From: Desulfoprunum sp.
GTDB taxonomy: Bacteria > Desulfobacterota > Desulfobulbia > Desulfobulbales > Desulfocapsaceae
Reading direction: 5' to 3'
Assembly: GCA_030696435.1 (NCBI GenBank)
Contig: JAUYSF010000368.1
Coordinates: 1 to 20,720 of the forward strand
DNA length: 20,720 bases
A program made the position numbers and the translations under genes. Below, piece after piece: positions 8,438-16,319 of this stretch. The notes under the pieces were generated by a model, which was given only the letters and a program-made list of their open reading frames with translations, ran no database searches and was not told where the DNA came from. Every line of letters starts with the position of its first letter. Position 1 is the stretch's first letter.

Positions 8438-9383
8438 GAGCTGGGGTCATAGTCGTGTTGCCTGCCAGGGTGATTGTCGCGATATTCTCCCGTCCGACCT
8501 TGGCCTGGCCGATGATCTCCTTGATCACCTTATTGAGTGTGGCAACAACAACCTCCTGAAGTTTCTTGCGCCCCTCTGGTTTCTCAGCGAACATGATCCG
8601 ACTGATCACATCCTCGCCATAACTGATCTGGCCGTTAAAATCACCGTATTCACCCAGACAATCACCGCTGGCCAAATCAATTAACTGGCCATAGACCGTC
8701 GTGGTACCGATGTCCATGGCTATTGCATAGCTTTGCGAGGTCGTATCCCCGGCCTGAACATCTGTAATGAGCGTCTTACCGTCATCTCGTACAGGCCTGA
8801 CAAGCGTCACGGTGACCTTAAAATCATTTTCACGCAGAGTTGCCGGCAGTTTTCTGATGACCGACATGGTCAGTTCGAGTTTGTGCTCGTCCGCCTTGAG
8901 TTTGAGATACTCAACAAGCCTTGTGACATCAGGCATATTGTTCTGGGCATCGGGTGGTGAGAGTTCCAGAAAGATTTTTTCGACGGGAGGAATAAACAGC
9001 CCCTGCTCCTTGAGGCTGTTAAAATCCATGTGCTTTATGGTGGCAGTCCTTCGCGGAGCACCCAGTTTGTTGAGGACACTTGTGTCTATGGAAGATTCGA
9101 CGGGTATCCGCACCGTTACATCTTCAATAACCCGTGCCAGGCAGGCCAGGCGGAAGCCCTTCTCGACATCCTCCTTGCTGAGTCTCTCCGAGACACCGTC
9201 CAGGACTCGACCATCTTCAATCAGGACTCTGCATTTGCCGCATACGCCTTCGCCACCGCAAGAGGCATTGACATGTACTCCCGCCCCGAGGGCAGTACGT
9301 ATGAGGCTCTCACCTGGAGAAACTGCTATTTCTCTGTTGTGAGGCAGAAATGTGACTTTACACGTATCCATTCGGGTTTCCAC
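8430..9383 (-). CDS. acsV: N-terminal part of AcsV-type corrinoid activator (2Fe-2S domain plus start of ATPase domain)
   Basis: AcsV (RACo) uses ATP and a 2Fe-2S ferredoxin-like domain to reduce inactive Co(II) in the corrinoid iron-sulfur protein. This frame encodes 317 residues. Cys42, Cys48, Cys51 and Cys81 give the ferredoxin C-x5-C-x2-C...C motif (SCGGEGVCGKC...RLAC). A linker domain follows, then the ASKHA phosphate-binding motif AMDIGTTTVYG at about 222-232. The frame closes at TGA 8430-8432 just after AGNTTMT, where the paralogue continues with HLLLGISP. The GTG start at 9383 is supported by GGAG about seven bases upstream; an ATG four codons later is the alternative. Removing one C at 8443-8446 would give a 662-residue protein, close to the 646-residue paralogue. 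It is the first gene of the acsV-acsD-acsA-acsB-acsC series. Confidence 0.88.
   Translation of the reverse strand: METRMDTCKVTFLPHNREIAVSPGESLIRTALGAGVHVNASCGGEGVCGKCRVLIEDGRVLDGVSERLSKEDVEKGFRLACLARVIEDVTVRIPVESSIDTSVLNKLGAPRRTATIKHMDFNSLKEQGLFIPPVEKIFLELSPPDAQNNMPDVTRLVEYLKLKADEHKLELTMSVIRKLPATLRENDFKVTVTLVRPVRDDGKTLITDVQAGDTTSQSYAIAMDIGTTTVYGQLIDLASGDCLGEYGDFNGQISYGEDVISRIMFAEKPEGRKKLQEVVVATLNKVIKEIIGQAKVGRENIATITLAGNTTMTPALA
8443..8446 (-). other. acsV: Apparent +1 frameshift site in acsV at a CCCC run
   Basis: The coding strand reads ATG ACC CCA GCT CTT GCT TGA. Dropping one C from the C4 run gives ATG ACC CAG CTC TTG CTT GAC, translating as MTQLLLDIDP. This restores the segment that the paralogue has as MAHLLLGISP and joins the two frames. 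A sequencing or assembly indel and a real mutation are equally compatible with what is seen. Confidence 0.8.
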
Positions 9384-9768
9384 AACTAGCTCCGGAAACA
9401 GCCTCCCTGAACTACACGTTTTCCATCAGAACCACCAGCAACCATCCGCATGCACCTTTTCAGGAGCCTTGGATGCGACCGGTGGAACATCAGGTAGAAA
9501 ATCTCTCGATGCCGTTACTCCACACAAGAGAATTCGTATTAATAAATACCTCAGTTTACAGACAAACAAACATTCTTTTTGTTAGAGTCGGCCATAACTC
9601 CCGCTGATAAGAGCAACTCTCATTACCTGCCGAGAGGATCAATTCTTATTCTCTGAAAAATGCCAAAAAAAGCAGCTTCCTTTTCGGTCGGACTACCCAT
9701 ATTCCGTTTACAAAACTGCCAAGGAAAGCCATCCGAAAACTGGTCCCTATTATTGTCTCCAAAGAAGT
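9384..9768. other. Intergenic region upstream of acsV, no gene seen
   Basis: This 385-base gap separates the acs genes from the kinase-like gene on the same strand, so it is where an acs-operon promoter would be expected. It is AT-rich near 9535-9600. A TTG-rich stretch followed by TATTTATTAATA on the minus strand is only a weak sigma-70 candidate. A minus-strand T run at about 9664-9671 follows a bulged GCTTTCCTT/AAGGAAGC pairing with a loop of some 50 bases, which is a poor terminator. Only open frames of about 13-14 codons lacking good ribosome-binding sites occur on the minus strand. I see no convincing regulatory site. Confidence 0.4.
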
Positions 9769-10563
9769 TCAATAATAAGGTGCAATCCTGATCTCAAGTT
9801 CCCCCAGGCCCTCGATCCCCCGAATCGACGAAGCAATCCTCGCCTCAATGGCGGCAGACTGCTCCTCGGGGGCCTTGACATCAATATGCACCCTACCCGA
9901 ATCGACAAAGACTCCTGCTGTAGGGAAATCGAAGAGGGCCGCCTTCACCTCCGCCGATAAGGCGAGATCCTGTATCCTTTTCACCGAGGTCTCCGTCGGC
10001 TGATAGCAGGGAAGCCCTGCCGCCTGGACTATCAACGCTGCGGCATCACCGGTACTCATGGAACTGATATTGAGCACCATATCGTAAAGACTGGGATCAA
10101 CAATATCAATGCCATAGAGAAGCATGGCCCACTTCCGTCTCTCTTCATCATCAATCTTCAACTGCAGACGGGCCTGGTCAGGTGAAATATGCGCTCGATC
10201 AGCCTCGGCCGCTACCCGTTCCTCCATATCAGCGATAATCCTCACCTTCACTACATGCCCGACATCATGCAGAAAAAACTGTCCGGCCAGACCATGATAG
10301 ACATGGTTATCCTTCTTAAGGAACCGCAATATCGTTGCGGAAATGAAGTGAATATAGCGTTCTCGGCCAAATGACAGGCGCTCCAGGGTCTGCACGGCAT
10401 ACTGAAGGTTGTGCATGACCTTGATTTCAGGGATATCGTAGTCTTTACTAGACTCCAGAATCGTATCCCTTGAGATACACACGTAGCCTAGAATATCCGC
10501 TACTTTGTGCGCCACTTCACTGCCCCGATAGTAGCTGCCCCGAGAGATGCTGACAATCGACAT
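9769..10563 (-). CDS. Cytidylate-kinase-like family protein with C-terminal BON-like domain
   Basis: This 264-residue protein starts MSIVSISRGSYYRGSEVAHK, the form seen in the cytidylate kinase-like family (PF13189): a degenerate P-loop at about 6-18, then a region resembling the nucleoside-kinase fold with the segment NHVYHGLAGQFFLHDVGHVVKVRI at about 86-109. True cytidylate kinase has a GxxGxGKS loop, which is absent, so CMP phosphorylation should not be assumed. The last 65 residues (about 200-262) look like a BON-type alpha/beta module (VFVDSGRVHIDV...IEGLGELEIRI). No signal peptide or membrane segment is visible. The start at 10563 has AAGGAGG seven bases upstream. It sits between the folD/fhs group and the acs genes on the same strand, which hints at a pathway-linked role, but its function is unknown. 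Confidence 0.75.
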   Translation of the reverse strand: MSIVSISRGSYYRGSEVAHKVADILGYVCISRDTILESSKDYDIPEIKVMHNLQYAVQTLERLSFGRERYIHFISATILRFLKKDNHVYHGLAGQFFLHDVGHVVKVRIIADMEERVAAEADRAHISPDQARLQLKIDDEERRKWAMLLYGIDIVDPSLYDMVLNISSMSTGDAAALIVQAAGLPCYQPTETSVKRIQDLALSAEVKAALFDFPTAGVFVDSGRVHIDVKAPEEQSAAIEARIASSIRGIEGLGELEIRIAPYY

Positions 10564-10610
10564 AGCCCCCTCCTTTCACACCAACGACCGTGAAGAGAAA
10601 CCTGCTGAAA

Positions 10611-10802
10611 TCACTTACACTTACACTGAGCCTGAGACTGGCAGGTCTTTGGATCAAACATCTTGCTACATTTCGGACATTTGAGCGATTTATTCAGCTC
10701 GTCTGCAAAAATTTCCACTTCAGCCTGGCAGGCCGGACAGACGACTTTAACTTCATTCAACTTTTTATTACTCTCAAACCCTGGACAATGCTGATCTGTC
10801 AT
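10611..10802 (-). CDS. Small zinc-ribbon-like Cys-rich protein (63 aa)
   Basis: This 63-residue protein carries a C-x2-C-x16-C-x2-C zinc-ribbon pattern (Cys22, Cys25, Cys42, Cys45; VCPACQAEVE and LKCPKCSKMF), flanked by an N-terminal Cys6 and a C-terminal Cys54, Cys60, Cys62 cluster. The ATG at 10802 is preferred because GAGGTG lies about four bases upstream; a longer form from the ATG at 10814 has no such site. It is 47 bases upstream of the kinase-like gene and on the same strand as the whole pathway locus. The spacing resembles zinc ribbons of MJ0042 type, so zinc or another metal is probably bound. A role in metal or cluster handling for the nickel/iron enzymes is speculation. Confidence 0.65.
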   Translation of the reverse strand: MTDQHCPGFESNKKLNEVKVVCPACQAEVEIFADELNKSLKCPKCSKMFDPKTCQSQAQCKCK

Positions 10803-10905
10803 AGTGCACCTCATTTTTTGTCAATTCACACCCATGATTACCATAGTTGCTTGCGCTCTCTTGATGGGTCTTTCGCTAGCGTAAAAAAGCAGAGGGCTGG
10901 TACCT

Positions 10906-11094
10906 TTAGGAACGATCCTCGGGTCGTTTTTCTTTTCGTTTCTCTTTTTCAAGGAAAAAGATGGCACACGATGAGCGGTACTTGCAGTAGATCTCGGGAT
11001 CCTGACAGGCTATACACAATTCGCAGACATAATATTTATGCTTCATACAGATATACGCTGTCTCTTTCTCCGAATGGTTCCTGCACTTTCCCAT
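10906..11094 (-). CDS. Small Cys/His-rich protein, B-box-like zinc-binding (62 aa)
   Basis: This 62-residue protein has nine likely metal ligands in its first 43 residues: Cys4, His7, Cys16, His19, Cys24, Cys27, Cys30, Cys37 and Cys43. The layout C-x2-H-x8-C-x2-H-x4-C-x2-C-x2-C-x6-C resembles a B-box zinc finger. A charged tail follows (EKEKRKEKRPEDRS). The ATG at 11094 is 34 bases after the folD stop. Its ribosome-binding site is weak, so translation may depend on coupling to folD. I do not recognise a named family. The dense Cys/His pattern in a short frame and its position in line with folD are the reasons to accept it as a gene. Confidence 0.6.
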   Translation of the reverse strand: MGKCRNHSEKETAYICMKHKYYVCELCIACQDPEIYCKYRSSCAIFFLEKEKRKEKRPEDRS

Positions 11095-11128
11095 CGTCGC
11101 CAGGGTCTCAACCGATACGGAGGGCTAC

Positions 11129-12022
11129 CTATTTCCCGAGATGCAGCCAGGCCGATTTCACCGTGTTCTTCATGAGCATGGCAATCGTCATCGGTCCAAC
11201 TCCACCGGGCACCGGGGTGATCTTACCAGCGATCTTCTTTGCGGCCTCAAAGTCCACATCACCCTTGAGAATAGCCTTGCCGGTCGCCTCATTCATTCCC
11301 ACCCGATTGACACCCACGTCAATAACGGTGGCCCCCGGTTTGATCCATTCCGGTTTTACCAGATCTGGAACACCGGCCGCCACGATGAGAATATCAGCCC
11401 GTTTACAATGGGAGGCCAGATCCTTGGTTCTGGTATGAACTATCGTTACGGTGCTGTTAGCACCCTTGCCTTTCTGAGCCATCATAATGGCGATGGGTTT
11501 ACCAACGATGTTGGAGCGGCCGACCACCACCACCTCAGCCCCCGAGGTCTCGGTCCCCGACCTCATGATCAACTCCTGGATACCGGCGGGGGTGCATGGC
11601 GGGAAACGGACTTCATCTCCGCCGATCATCAGACGGCCGACATTGACCGGATGAAAACCGTCGACATCCTTGTCAGGATTGATGGCATTGAGAACTTTCT
11701 TTTCATCGATATGCTTGGGGATGGGTAACTGGACGAGGATCCCGTGGATGGTAGGATCGTTGTTATACTTTTCAATAAGGGCCAGGAGGTCGGCCTCGGA
11801 GATATCGACCGGCTGATTATCCTGCACTTCGTGAAAGCCAAGGTCCTCAGCTGTCTTGACCTTCAGGGTGACATAGCTGATTGAGGCGGGGTTTTCTCCA
11901 ATAAGAATGGTGACTAGGCCAGGTCCTCGACCGTGCTTGGCCTTCATCGCCCTGACTTCTTCCGCCAGTTCGGCCAGAATCTCCTTACGAATCTGGGTTC
12001 CGCTGATAAGCTCTGCAGTCAT
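11129..12022 (-). CDS. folD: Bifunctional methylene-THF dehydrogenase / methenyl-THF cyclohydrolase FolD
   Basis: FolD hydrolyses and reduces the C1 unit between formyl-THF and methylene-THF, the second and third steps of the methyl branch. At 297 residues it is of normal length. The catalytic Tyr50 and Lys54 (SYVTLK) have the E. coli numbering, Asp121 lies in DVDGFHP, GRSNIVGKP (168-176) contacts the nucleotide, and PVPGGVGPMT (270-279) is the C-terminal signature. The ATG at 12022 follows AAGGAG with seven bases of spacing. It is downstream of fhs across a 134-base gap that holds a stem-loop. Whether it uses NADPH or NADH cannot be read with confidence. Confidence 0.97.
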   Translation of the reverse strand: MTAELISGTQIRKEILAELAEEVRAMKAKHGRGPGLVTILIGENPASISYVTLKVKTAEDLGFHEVQDNQPVDISEADLLALIEKYNNDPTIHGILVQLPIPKHIDEKKVLNAINPDKDVDGFHPVNVGRLMIGGDEVRFPPCTPAGIQELIMRSGTETSGAEVVVVGRSNIVGKPIAIMMAQKGKGANSTVTIVHTRTKDLASHCKRADILIVAAGVPDLVKPEWIKPGATVIDVGVNRVGMNEATGKAILKGDVDFEAAKKIAGKITPVPGGVGPMTIAMLMKNTVKSAWLHLGK

Positions 12023-12114
12023 GCTCGTTCTCCTTCACGTTTGGATTGGCACATTCGCTGTCTCGGCACGCTTTTCGTCGACACCGTATTACGTCGAAGA
12101 TCGATCATACCAAT

Positions 12115-12137
12115 AAGGGGGAGCAAAACTCCCCCTT
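12115..12137 (-). terminator. Strong GC-rich stem-loop between fhs and folD (attenuator or terminator candidate)
   Basis: A perfect 9-bp stem AAGGGGGAG/CTCCCCCTT with a 5-base loop lies 20 bases after the fhs stop. On the minus strand it is followed by ATTGGTATG, not a T run, so termination would be inefficient. It may cut read-through from fhs into folD or protect the 3' end of the fhs message. Confidence 0.55.
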
Positions 12138-12156
12138 TGACGCATCTCAGATCGGA

Positions 12157-13929
12157 TTAAAATACACCTTTGACTTTGCCGGTTTCGACATCCACGTCAA
12201 CCCGCTTGAAGGCCGGATTGGAGCTGGTTCCCGGCATCAGACTGATAGCCCCGGCCACCGGTACGATAAATCCGGCTCCGCCATAGGTAAGAACCTCACG
12301 AATATTGAGACGCCATCCGGTGGGAACACCTTTGAGGTTCGGATTGTCCGAAAGGGAAAGGTGGGTCTTGACCATGCAGAGGCCGAGCTTGGACAGTTCG
12401 GGGTCGGCCTGGATACGATCAAGGGCCGTATTTGCCGCGGCTGAGAAATCAACACCGTCGGCACCGTAGACTTCTTTGGCGATCTTTTCAATGCGCTCAC
12501 GAACCGGCATATCAAGATCGTAGAGGAGTTTGAAATTATTTGGTTCTTCGCAGGCTGCGATAACTGCATCGGCGAATTCCAGCGCCCCTTCGCCGCCGAG
12601 TTCCCAATGTTTGGAAACAGCAACTCTTGCTCCGGCCTTTTCGGCCAGCTGGCGAACCGTGGCAATCTCGTTCTCGGTGTCTGTATAGAAGGCGTTGATG
12701 CAGACAACCGGGCTGATACCGGCCTTGCGTACAGTATTGATATGGTGAATAAGGTTTGCACACCCTTTGCCTACCCAGTCAACATTCTCCTGGCTGTATT
12801 CCTTCGGCATCGCTTTGCCCGGGACCGGAACCGGGGCACCACCGTGGCATTTGAGTGCCCGGATTGTGGCGACAATAACTGCGCAATCCGGCACGAGACC
12901 GCTGTAGCGGCACTTGAGATTCCAGAATTTTTCAAAGCCGATATCAGCACCGAAGCCTGACTCAGTCACATGGTAGTCCGAGAGCTTCAAACCGATCTGA
13001 TCGGCGATGATGGAACTCTGACCGATGGCGATATTGGCAAATGGGCCGGCATGAACAATGACCGGCTGCCCCTCGATGGTCTGCATCAGATTGGGATTGA
13101 GGGCCTCAACCATCCAGGCCGTCATGGCGCCGGCAACCTGCAGATCTTCGGTGGTAACCGGTTTGCCGCTCTTGGTGTAGGCCACGACGATCTTGCCCAT
13201 GCGTTTACGCATATCGGCAAGACTGGTAGCAACAGCAAGAATAGCCATGACCTCCGAGGATACGGCGATACCAAACTTTGACTTCATCATGAAGCCATCG
13301 GTTTTGCCGTTGACGCCGTCGATGCCGATGATGATGTTGCGTAGGGCCTGGCAGCAATAGTCGATGACAAAGCCCATCTCCACCTTGGTGGGATCGATGT
13401 CAATTCTGTCCATCCCCGAGAGGCGGGTGAGCTGCTCGTCGGTGTAATTCCGTTCATGCTGCAGGCGAGAGGTCAGGGCGACCATGGCCAGATTGTGGGC
13501 ATTCATAATGGCGTTGATGTCACCAGTGAAGCCGAGAGAGAACGGAGTGAGGGGAATGCACTGGGCCAGTCCGCCACCCGCGGCTGATCCCTTAATATTC
13601 ATGGTCGGGCCACCGGAAGGCTGGCGAATGGCGGCGGACACTTTTTTGCCCCGTTTACCGAGCCCCTGAACAAGTCCCATGCTCGAAGTGGATTTTCCCT
13701 CGCCGAGCGGAGTCGGGGTAATGGCGGTGACATCGATATACTTGCCGTTTGGCTTATCCTTCAAGCGGTTCAGCACCTTACGGAAGTCAATCTTGGCAAT
13801 ATAGTGTCCCTGCGGAAGAAGCTCGTCCTTAGTAAGGCCAAGCTGTTCGCCGATCTCATAGATCGTCTTCATGGTCTTTTCCGCTTCTTCAGCAATTTCC
13901 CAATCCTGATGTTTTTTTGGATCTAGCAT
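12157..13929 (-). CDS. fhs: Formate--tetrahydrofolate ligase (formyl-THF synthetase)
   Basis: This enzyme uses ATP to attach formate to THF, the entry step of the methyl branch. It has 590 residues, within the longer class of bacterial enzymes (Moorella has about 559). The ATP-binding motif [13 protein letters not shown] spans residues 71-83. The conserved stretch [32 protein letters not shown] spans about 110-141; split by signature it contains KGSAAGGG and FTGDINAI. The ATG at 13929 has AAAGGA seven bases upstream. A 443-base region separates it from the divergently transcribed second activator gene, so its promoter is probably there. It is the first gene of the block fhs-folD-small proteins-kinase-like-acs, all on one strand. 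Confidence 0.97.
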   Translation of the reverse strand: MLDPKKHQDWEIAEEAEKTMKTIYEIGEQLGLTKDELLPQGHYIAKIDFRKVLNRLKDKPNGKYIDVTAITPTPLGEGKSTSSMGLVQGLGKRGKKVSAAIRQPSGGPTMNIKGSAAGGGLAQCIPLTPFSLGFTGDINAIMNAHNLAMVALTSRLQHERNYTDEQLTRLSGMDRIDIDPTKVEMGFVIDYCCQALRNIIIGIDGVNGKTDGFMMKSKFGIAVSSEVMAILAVATSLADMRKRMGKIVVAYTKSGKPVTTEDLQVAGAMTAWMVEALNPNLMQTIEGQPVIVHAGPFANIAIGQSSIIADQIGLKLSDYHVTESGFGADIGFEKFWNLKCRYSGLVPDCAVIVATIRALKCHGGAPVPVPGKAMPKEYSQENVDWVGKGCANLIHHINTVRKAGISPVVCINAFYTDTENEIATVRQLAEKAGARVAVSKHWELGGEGALEFADAVIAACEEPNNFKLLYDLDMPVRERIEKIAKEVYGADGVDFSAAANTALDRIQADPELSKLGLCMVKTHLSLSDNPNLKGVPTGWRLNIREVLTYGGAGFIVPVAGAISLMPGTSSNPAFKRVDVDVETGKVKGVF

Positions 13930-14282
13930 ATGGAATTCCTTTCACGTTGCTCCGTCCTTCGGGAGGATCGGAAAAAATTAGATGAATTTCTGCATCCGCC
14001 TGCTGGGCACAACTCGCCCAACTCGCAACATTTCCTAGACCACTTCTTCCTCCGAAAGATCGTAAAAGCCTCGTTATAGGGCACCCGACAGCCCATACAA
14101 GCGTATCCATCGGAAGTACAAACAATCTCCTTTTCCCTGCGAAGAAAAAAGGCCGGGCACCAAACTGATACGTATAATTTCAAAAGATTAATCATTAGAG
14201 TTGTAGCTTACCGTGCACGTCAAAGCAACTCATTTTTTTCAGTTTTTTTGAGTTTGTTTTCAAGCTCATAAATAAGTATTGC

Positions 14283-14297
14283 TGATATCAAATATCA
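14283..14297. promoter_or_regulatory. Inverted repeat, operator candidate upstream of the second acsV-type gene
   Basis: TGATAT-CAA-ATATCA is a perfect 6-bp inverted repeat with a 3-base spacer, suited to a dimeric regulator. It lies ten bases before a TTGACT hexamer and about 76 bases before the GTG start. Such a short AT-rich palindrome can occur by chance, so this is a candidate only. Confidence 0.3.
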
Positions 14298-14307
14298 AAT
14301 TACATTA

Positions 14308-14336
14308 TTGACTACAGTGCTATTTATTGCTACTTT
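14308..14336 (+). promoter_or_regulatory. Possible sigma-70 promoter for the second acsV-type gene
   Basis: TTGACT at 14308-14313 matches five of six bases of the -35 consensus. With a 17-base spacer the -10 position is TACTTT (14331-14336), only three of six. It sits about 37 bases before the GTG start, which is a plausible position. The weak -10 would fit an activated promoter or none at all. Confidence 0.3.
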
Positions 14337-14372
14337 CAGACCACTCCATTCCACTTTTTCGAGGATCTTACA

Positions 14373-16313
14373 GTGCGCCAAAACATCCGATTTGTGCCGG
14401 ACAATATCTCTGTCAGCGTTGAGACGGGAGATAACATTCTGTCGGCTGCCGCCGCAGCCGGTGTGTATATACCTGCCTCCTGCGGTGGTGAAGGGGTCTG
14501 CGGCAAATGCCGGGTTCAGATCGAGGCAGGTGAGGTGCAATCGGCTAGCACGGCCAACCTCTCGGAAGAAGACTGCCTCAAGGGCATCCGCCTGGCCTGC
14601 ACCTCCAAGGCCTTATCAAACCTCGTCATACGCATCCCCGAAACTGTCAGGGCAGACGGCAAGGCCCTTAAGTGCCGGCCCAAAGCGACCTCGCCCATTT
14701 CTGCAAAATCCCTAACGGCACTGGTCGGAACCTGGAACACAGCTCCTCCGATACGTAAAATTCTGCTTCACCTGCCGCCTCCTGATCTTGACGACAATAT
14801 CTCGGACATGCAGCGACTGATGCGCGGCATCAAACATGCCCTGCCGGGTCACCCTGAACCGTATTATGATCATCCCGAACTCCTCAGAGAATTGCCATTC
14901 CTTCTCCGTGAGGCCGGATGGCAGGTCACGGTGATCCTGCTGCACGGTAAACGCCAGGATGAACCGGATACCATCATAGCAGTCGAGGCCAGCGACACGA
15001 CCGACCGACTCTACGGCCTGGCCTGCGATATCGGCACGACAACCGTCTGCGGCGCCCTCATCGATCTGAACACCGGCGAGATAATCGCCGAGGCCTCTGG
15101 CTATAATGCCCAGATAGTCTATGGCGCGGACATCATCTCCCGCATCATCTATTCCCTGCGAGATGGCGGACTCAAGGCCCTGCAGGCCAAGGTCGTCGCC
15201 ACCCTGAACACGGTCATCGAGGACCTCTGTCGCAAGGTTACCATCAGCCCGAGTGATATCAGCTATATCATGACCGCCGGCAATACCGTCATGGCCCATC
15301 TCCTTCTCGGAATCAGCCCGAAATTCATCCGAGAAGCCCCCTATGTGCCAAGCCTCAGCCTTTTTCCACTGACCAAGGCTGCGGCCCTGGGCATAATGGC
15401 CCATCCCTCCGTTCGCATCTATCTTTATCCTTGCGTCTCCTCCTATGTCGGCGGAGATATTGTCGCAGGTATCCATGCCTGTCAGATGCACCGGAGCAAA
15501 GATCTCAGCCTCTTCATCGATATTGGCACGAACGGTGAAATTGTTGTCGGTAATAGCGAATGGCTGATCTGCGCCGCCTGTTCAGCAGGTCCGGCATTTG
15601 AAGGTGGGGGAATTAGATTTGGCATGCGGGCCAGTCCCGGGGCCATTGAAAACTGCCATATTCACCCGGAAACCCTGGAACCGATGATTATTACCATCGG
15701 CAACACCCTGCCAAAGGGGATTTGCGGCTCAGGCCTGATCGCGGTCGTCTCGGAACTGCTCGCAACAGGGATCATCGACCAGCGTGGCAAATTTTCCCGC
15801 GACCTCGCCCACCCGCGTGTCAGGCGATCAGGGGATGGTTGGGAATATGTGCTCGTCTGGTCACACGACTCACTCACCGGCGAGGACATCACCATCACCG
15901 AGATTGACCTCGACAACCTTATCCGGGCCAAGGGTGCCCTCTTTGCCGGCTACCAGACTCTGCTTGCATCGGTCGGCCTGACCTTCAGTGATCTGGACAG
16001 GGTGATTCTGGCGGGAAATTTCGGCGCCCACATCGATCTTGAACGGGCGATCTCCATCGGCCTCCTGCCGGATCTTGACAGGAGCCGCTTTTTCTATCTC
16101 GGCAACGCCTCTCTTCTCGGCTGCCGGATAAGTCTCACAGATCACCGCCGCTTCCAGGAGCGGACCGAGGTGAGGGAACTCATGACGAACATGGAACTCT
16201 CGGAGAATCCGGATTTCATGGACTATTATATTGCAGCCCTCTTCCTGCCCCACACCGACATGGGCCTCTTTCCGAGCGCCGGGAAAGCTCGGGAAGATCT
16301 TGCACAACAATGA
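14373..16313 (+). CDS. Second AcsV-type corrinoid activator (2Fe-2S ferredoxin domain plus DUF4445 ATPase), intact
   Basis: This 646-residue protein has the full layout of the ATP-dependent reductive activators of corrinoid proteins. The N-terminal 2Fe-2S domain has Cys37, Cys43, Cys46 and Cys76 (SCGGEGVCGKC...RLAC), a middle linker domain follows, and then an ASKHA ATPase with CDIGTTTVCG (about 218-227), DIGTNGEIVVGN and CSAGPAFEGGG. It is clearly paralogous to the frameshifted acsV and similar over its whole length. The GTG start at 14373 has GAGG eight bases upstream. It is the only plus-strand gene here, divergent from fhs and ending six bases from the convergent kinase gene. It may serve AcsC/AcsD as a second activator, or another corrinoid protein such as a methyltransferase, since the same family contains those activators. 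Confidence 0.9.
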   Translation: MRQNIRFVPDNISVSVETGDNILSAAAAAGVYIPASCGGEGVCGKCRVQIEAGEVQSASTANLSEEDCLKGIRLACTSKALSNLVIRIPETVRADGKALKCRPKATSPISAKSLTALVGTWNTAPPIRKILLHLPPPDLDDNISDMQRLMRGIKHALPGHPEPYYDHPELLRELPFLLREAGWQVTVILLHGKRQDEPDTIIAVEASDTTDRLYGLACDIGTTTVCGALIDLNTGEIIAEASGYNAQIVYGADIISRIIYSLRDGGLKALQAKVVATLNTVIEDLCRKVTISPSDISYIMTAGNTVMAHLLLGISPKFIREAPYVPSLSLFPLTKAAALGIMAHPSVRIYLYPCVSSYVGGDIVAGIHACQMHRSKDLSLFIDIGTNGEIVVGNSEWLICAACSAGPAFEGGGIRFGMRASPGAIENCHIHPETLEPMIITIGNTLPKGICGSGLIAVVSELLATGIIDQRGKFSRDLAHPRVRRSGDGWEYVLVWSHDSLTGEDITITEIDLDNLIRAKGALFAGYQTLLASVGLTFSDLDRVILAGNFGAHIDLERAISIGLLPDLDRSRFFYLGNASLLGCRISLTDHRRFQERTEVRELMTNMELSENPDFMDYYIAALFLPHTDMGLFPSAGKAREDLAQQ

Positions 16314-16319
16314 CCAAAG

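Larger units (their letters stand above)
13930..14372. other. Divergent intergenic region between fhs and the second acsV-type gene
   Basis: This 443-base region separates fhs (minus) from the second activator gene (plus) and should hold promoters for both. The half near the plus-strand gene (14160-14350) is markedly AT-rich, while the 13930-14140 part is of average composition and may be an fhs leader. At 14227-14254, AACTCA and TGAGTT flank two T7 runs, a pattern that suggests bent DNA. Open frames on the minus strand here (for example 13923-14195) lack ribosome-binding sites and recognisable domains. Confidence 0.5.

Noticed and set aside
9600..9640. Possible sigma-54 promoter (GG...GC) upstream of acsV
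   Set aside because: The GG and GC elements are 11 bases apart instead of 10 and the flanking consensus bases are absent.
10590..11438. 282-codon plus-strand open frame
   Set aside because: It runs antisense to two small Cys-rich genes and folD, has no domain, and the opposite strand carries clear protein families.
13923..14195. 90-codon minus-strand open frame with several cysteines upstream of fhs
   Set aside because: It has no ribosome-binding site before its ATG, overlaps the fhs start in another frame, and shows no recognisable domain. It is more likely an fhs leader region.
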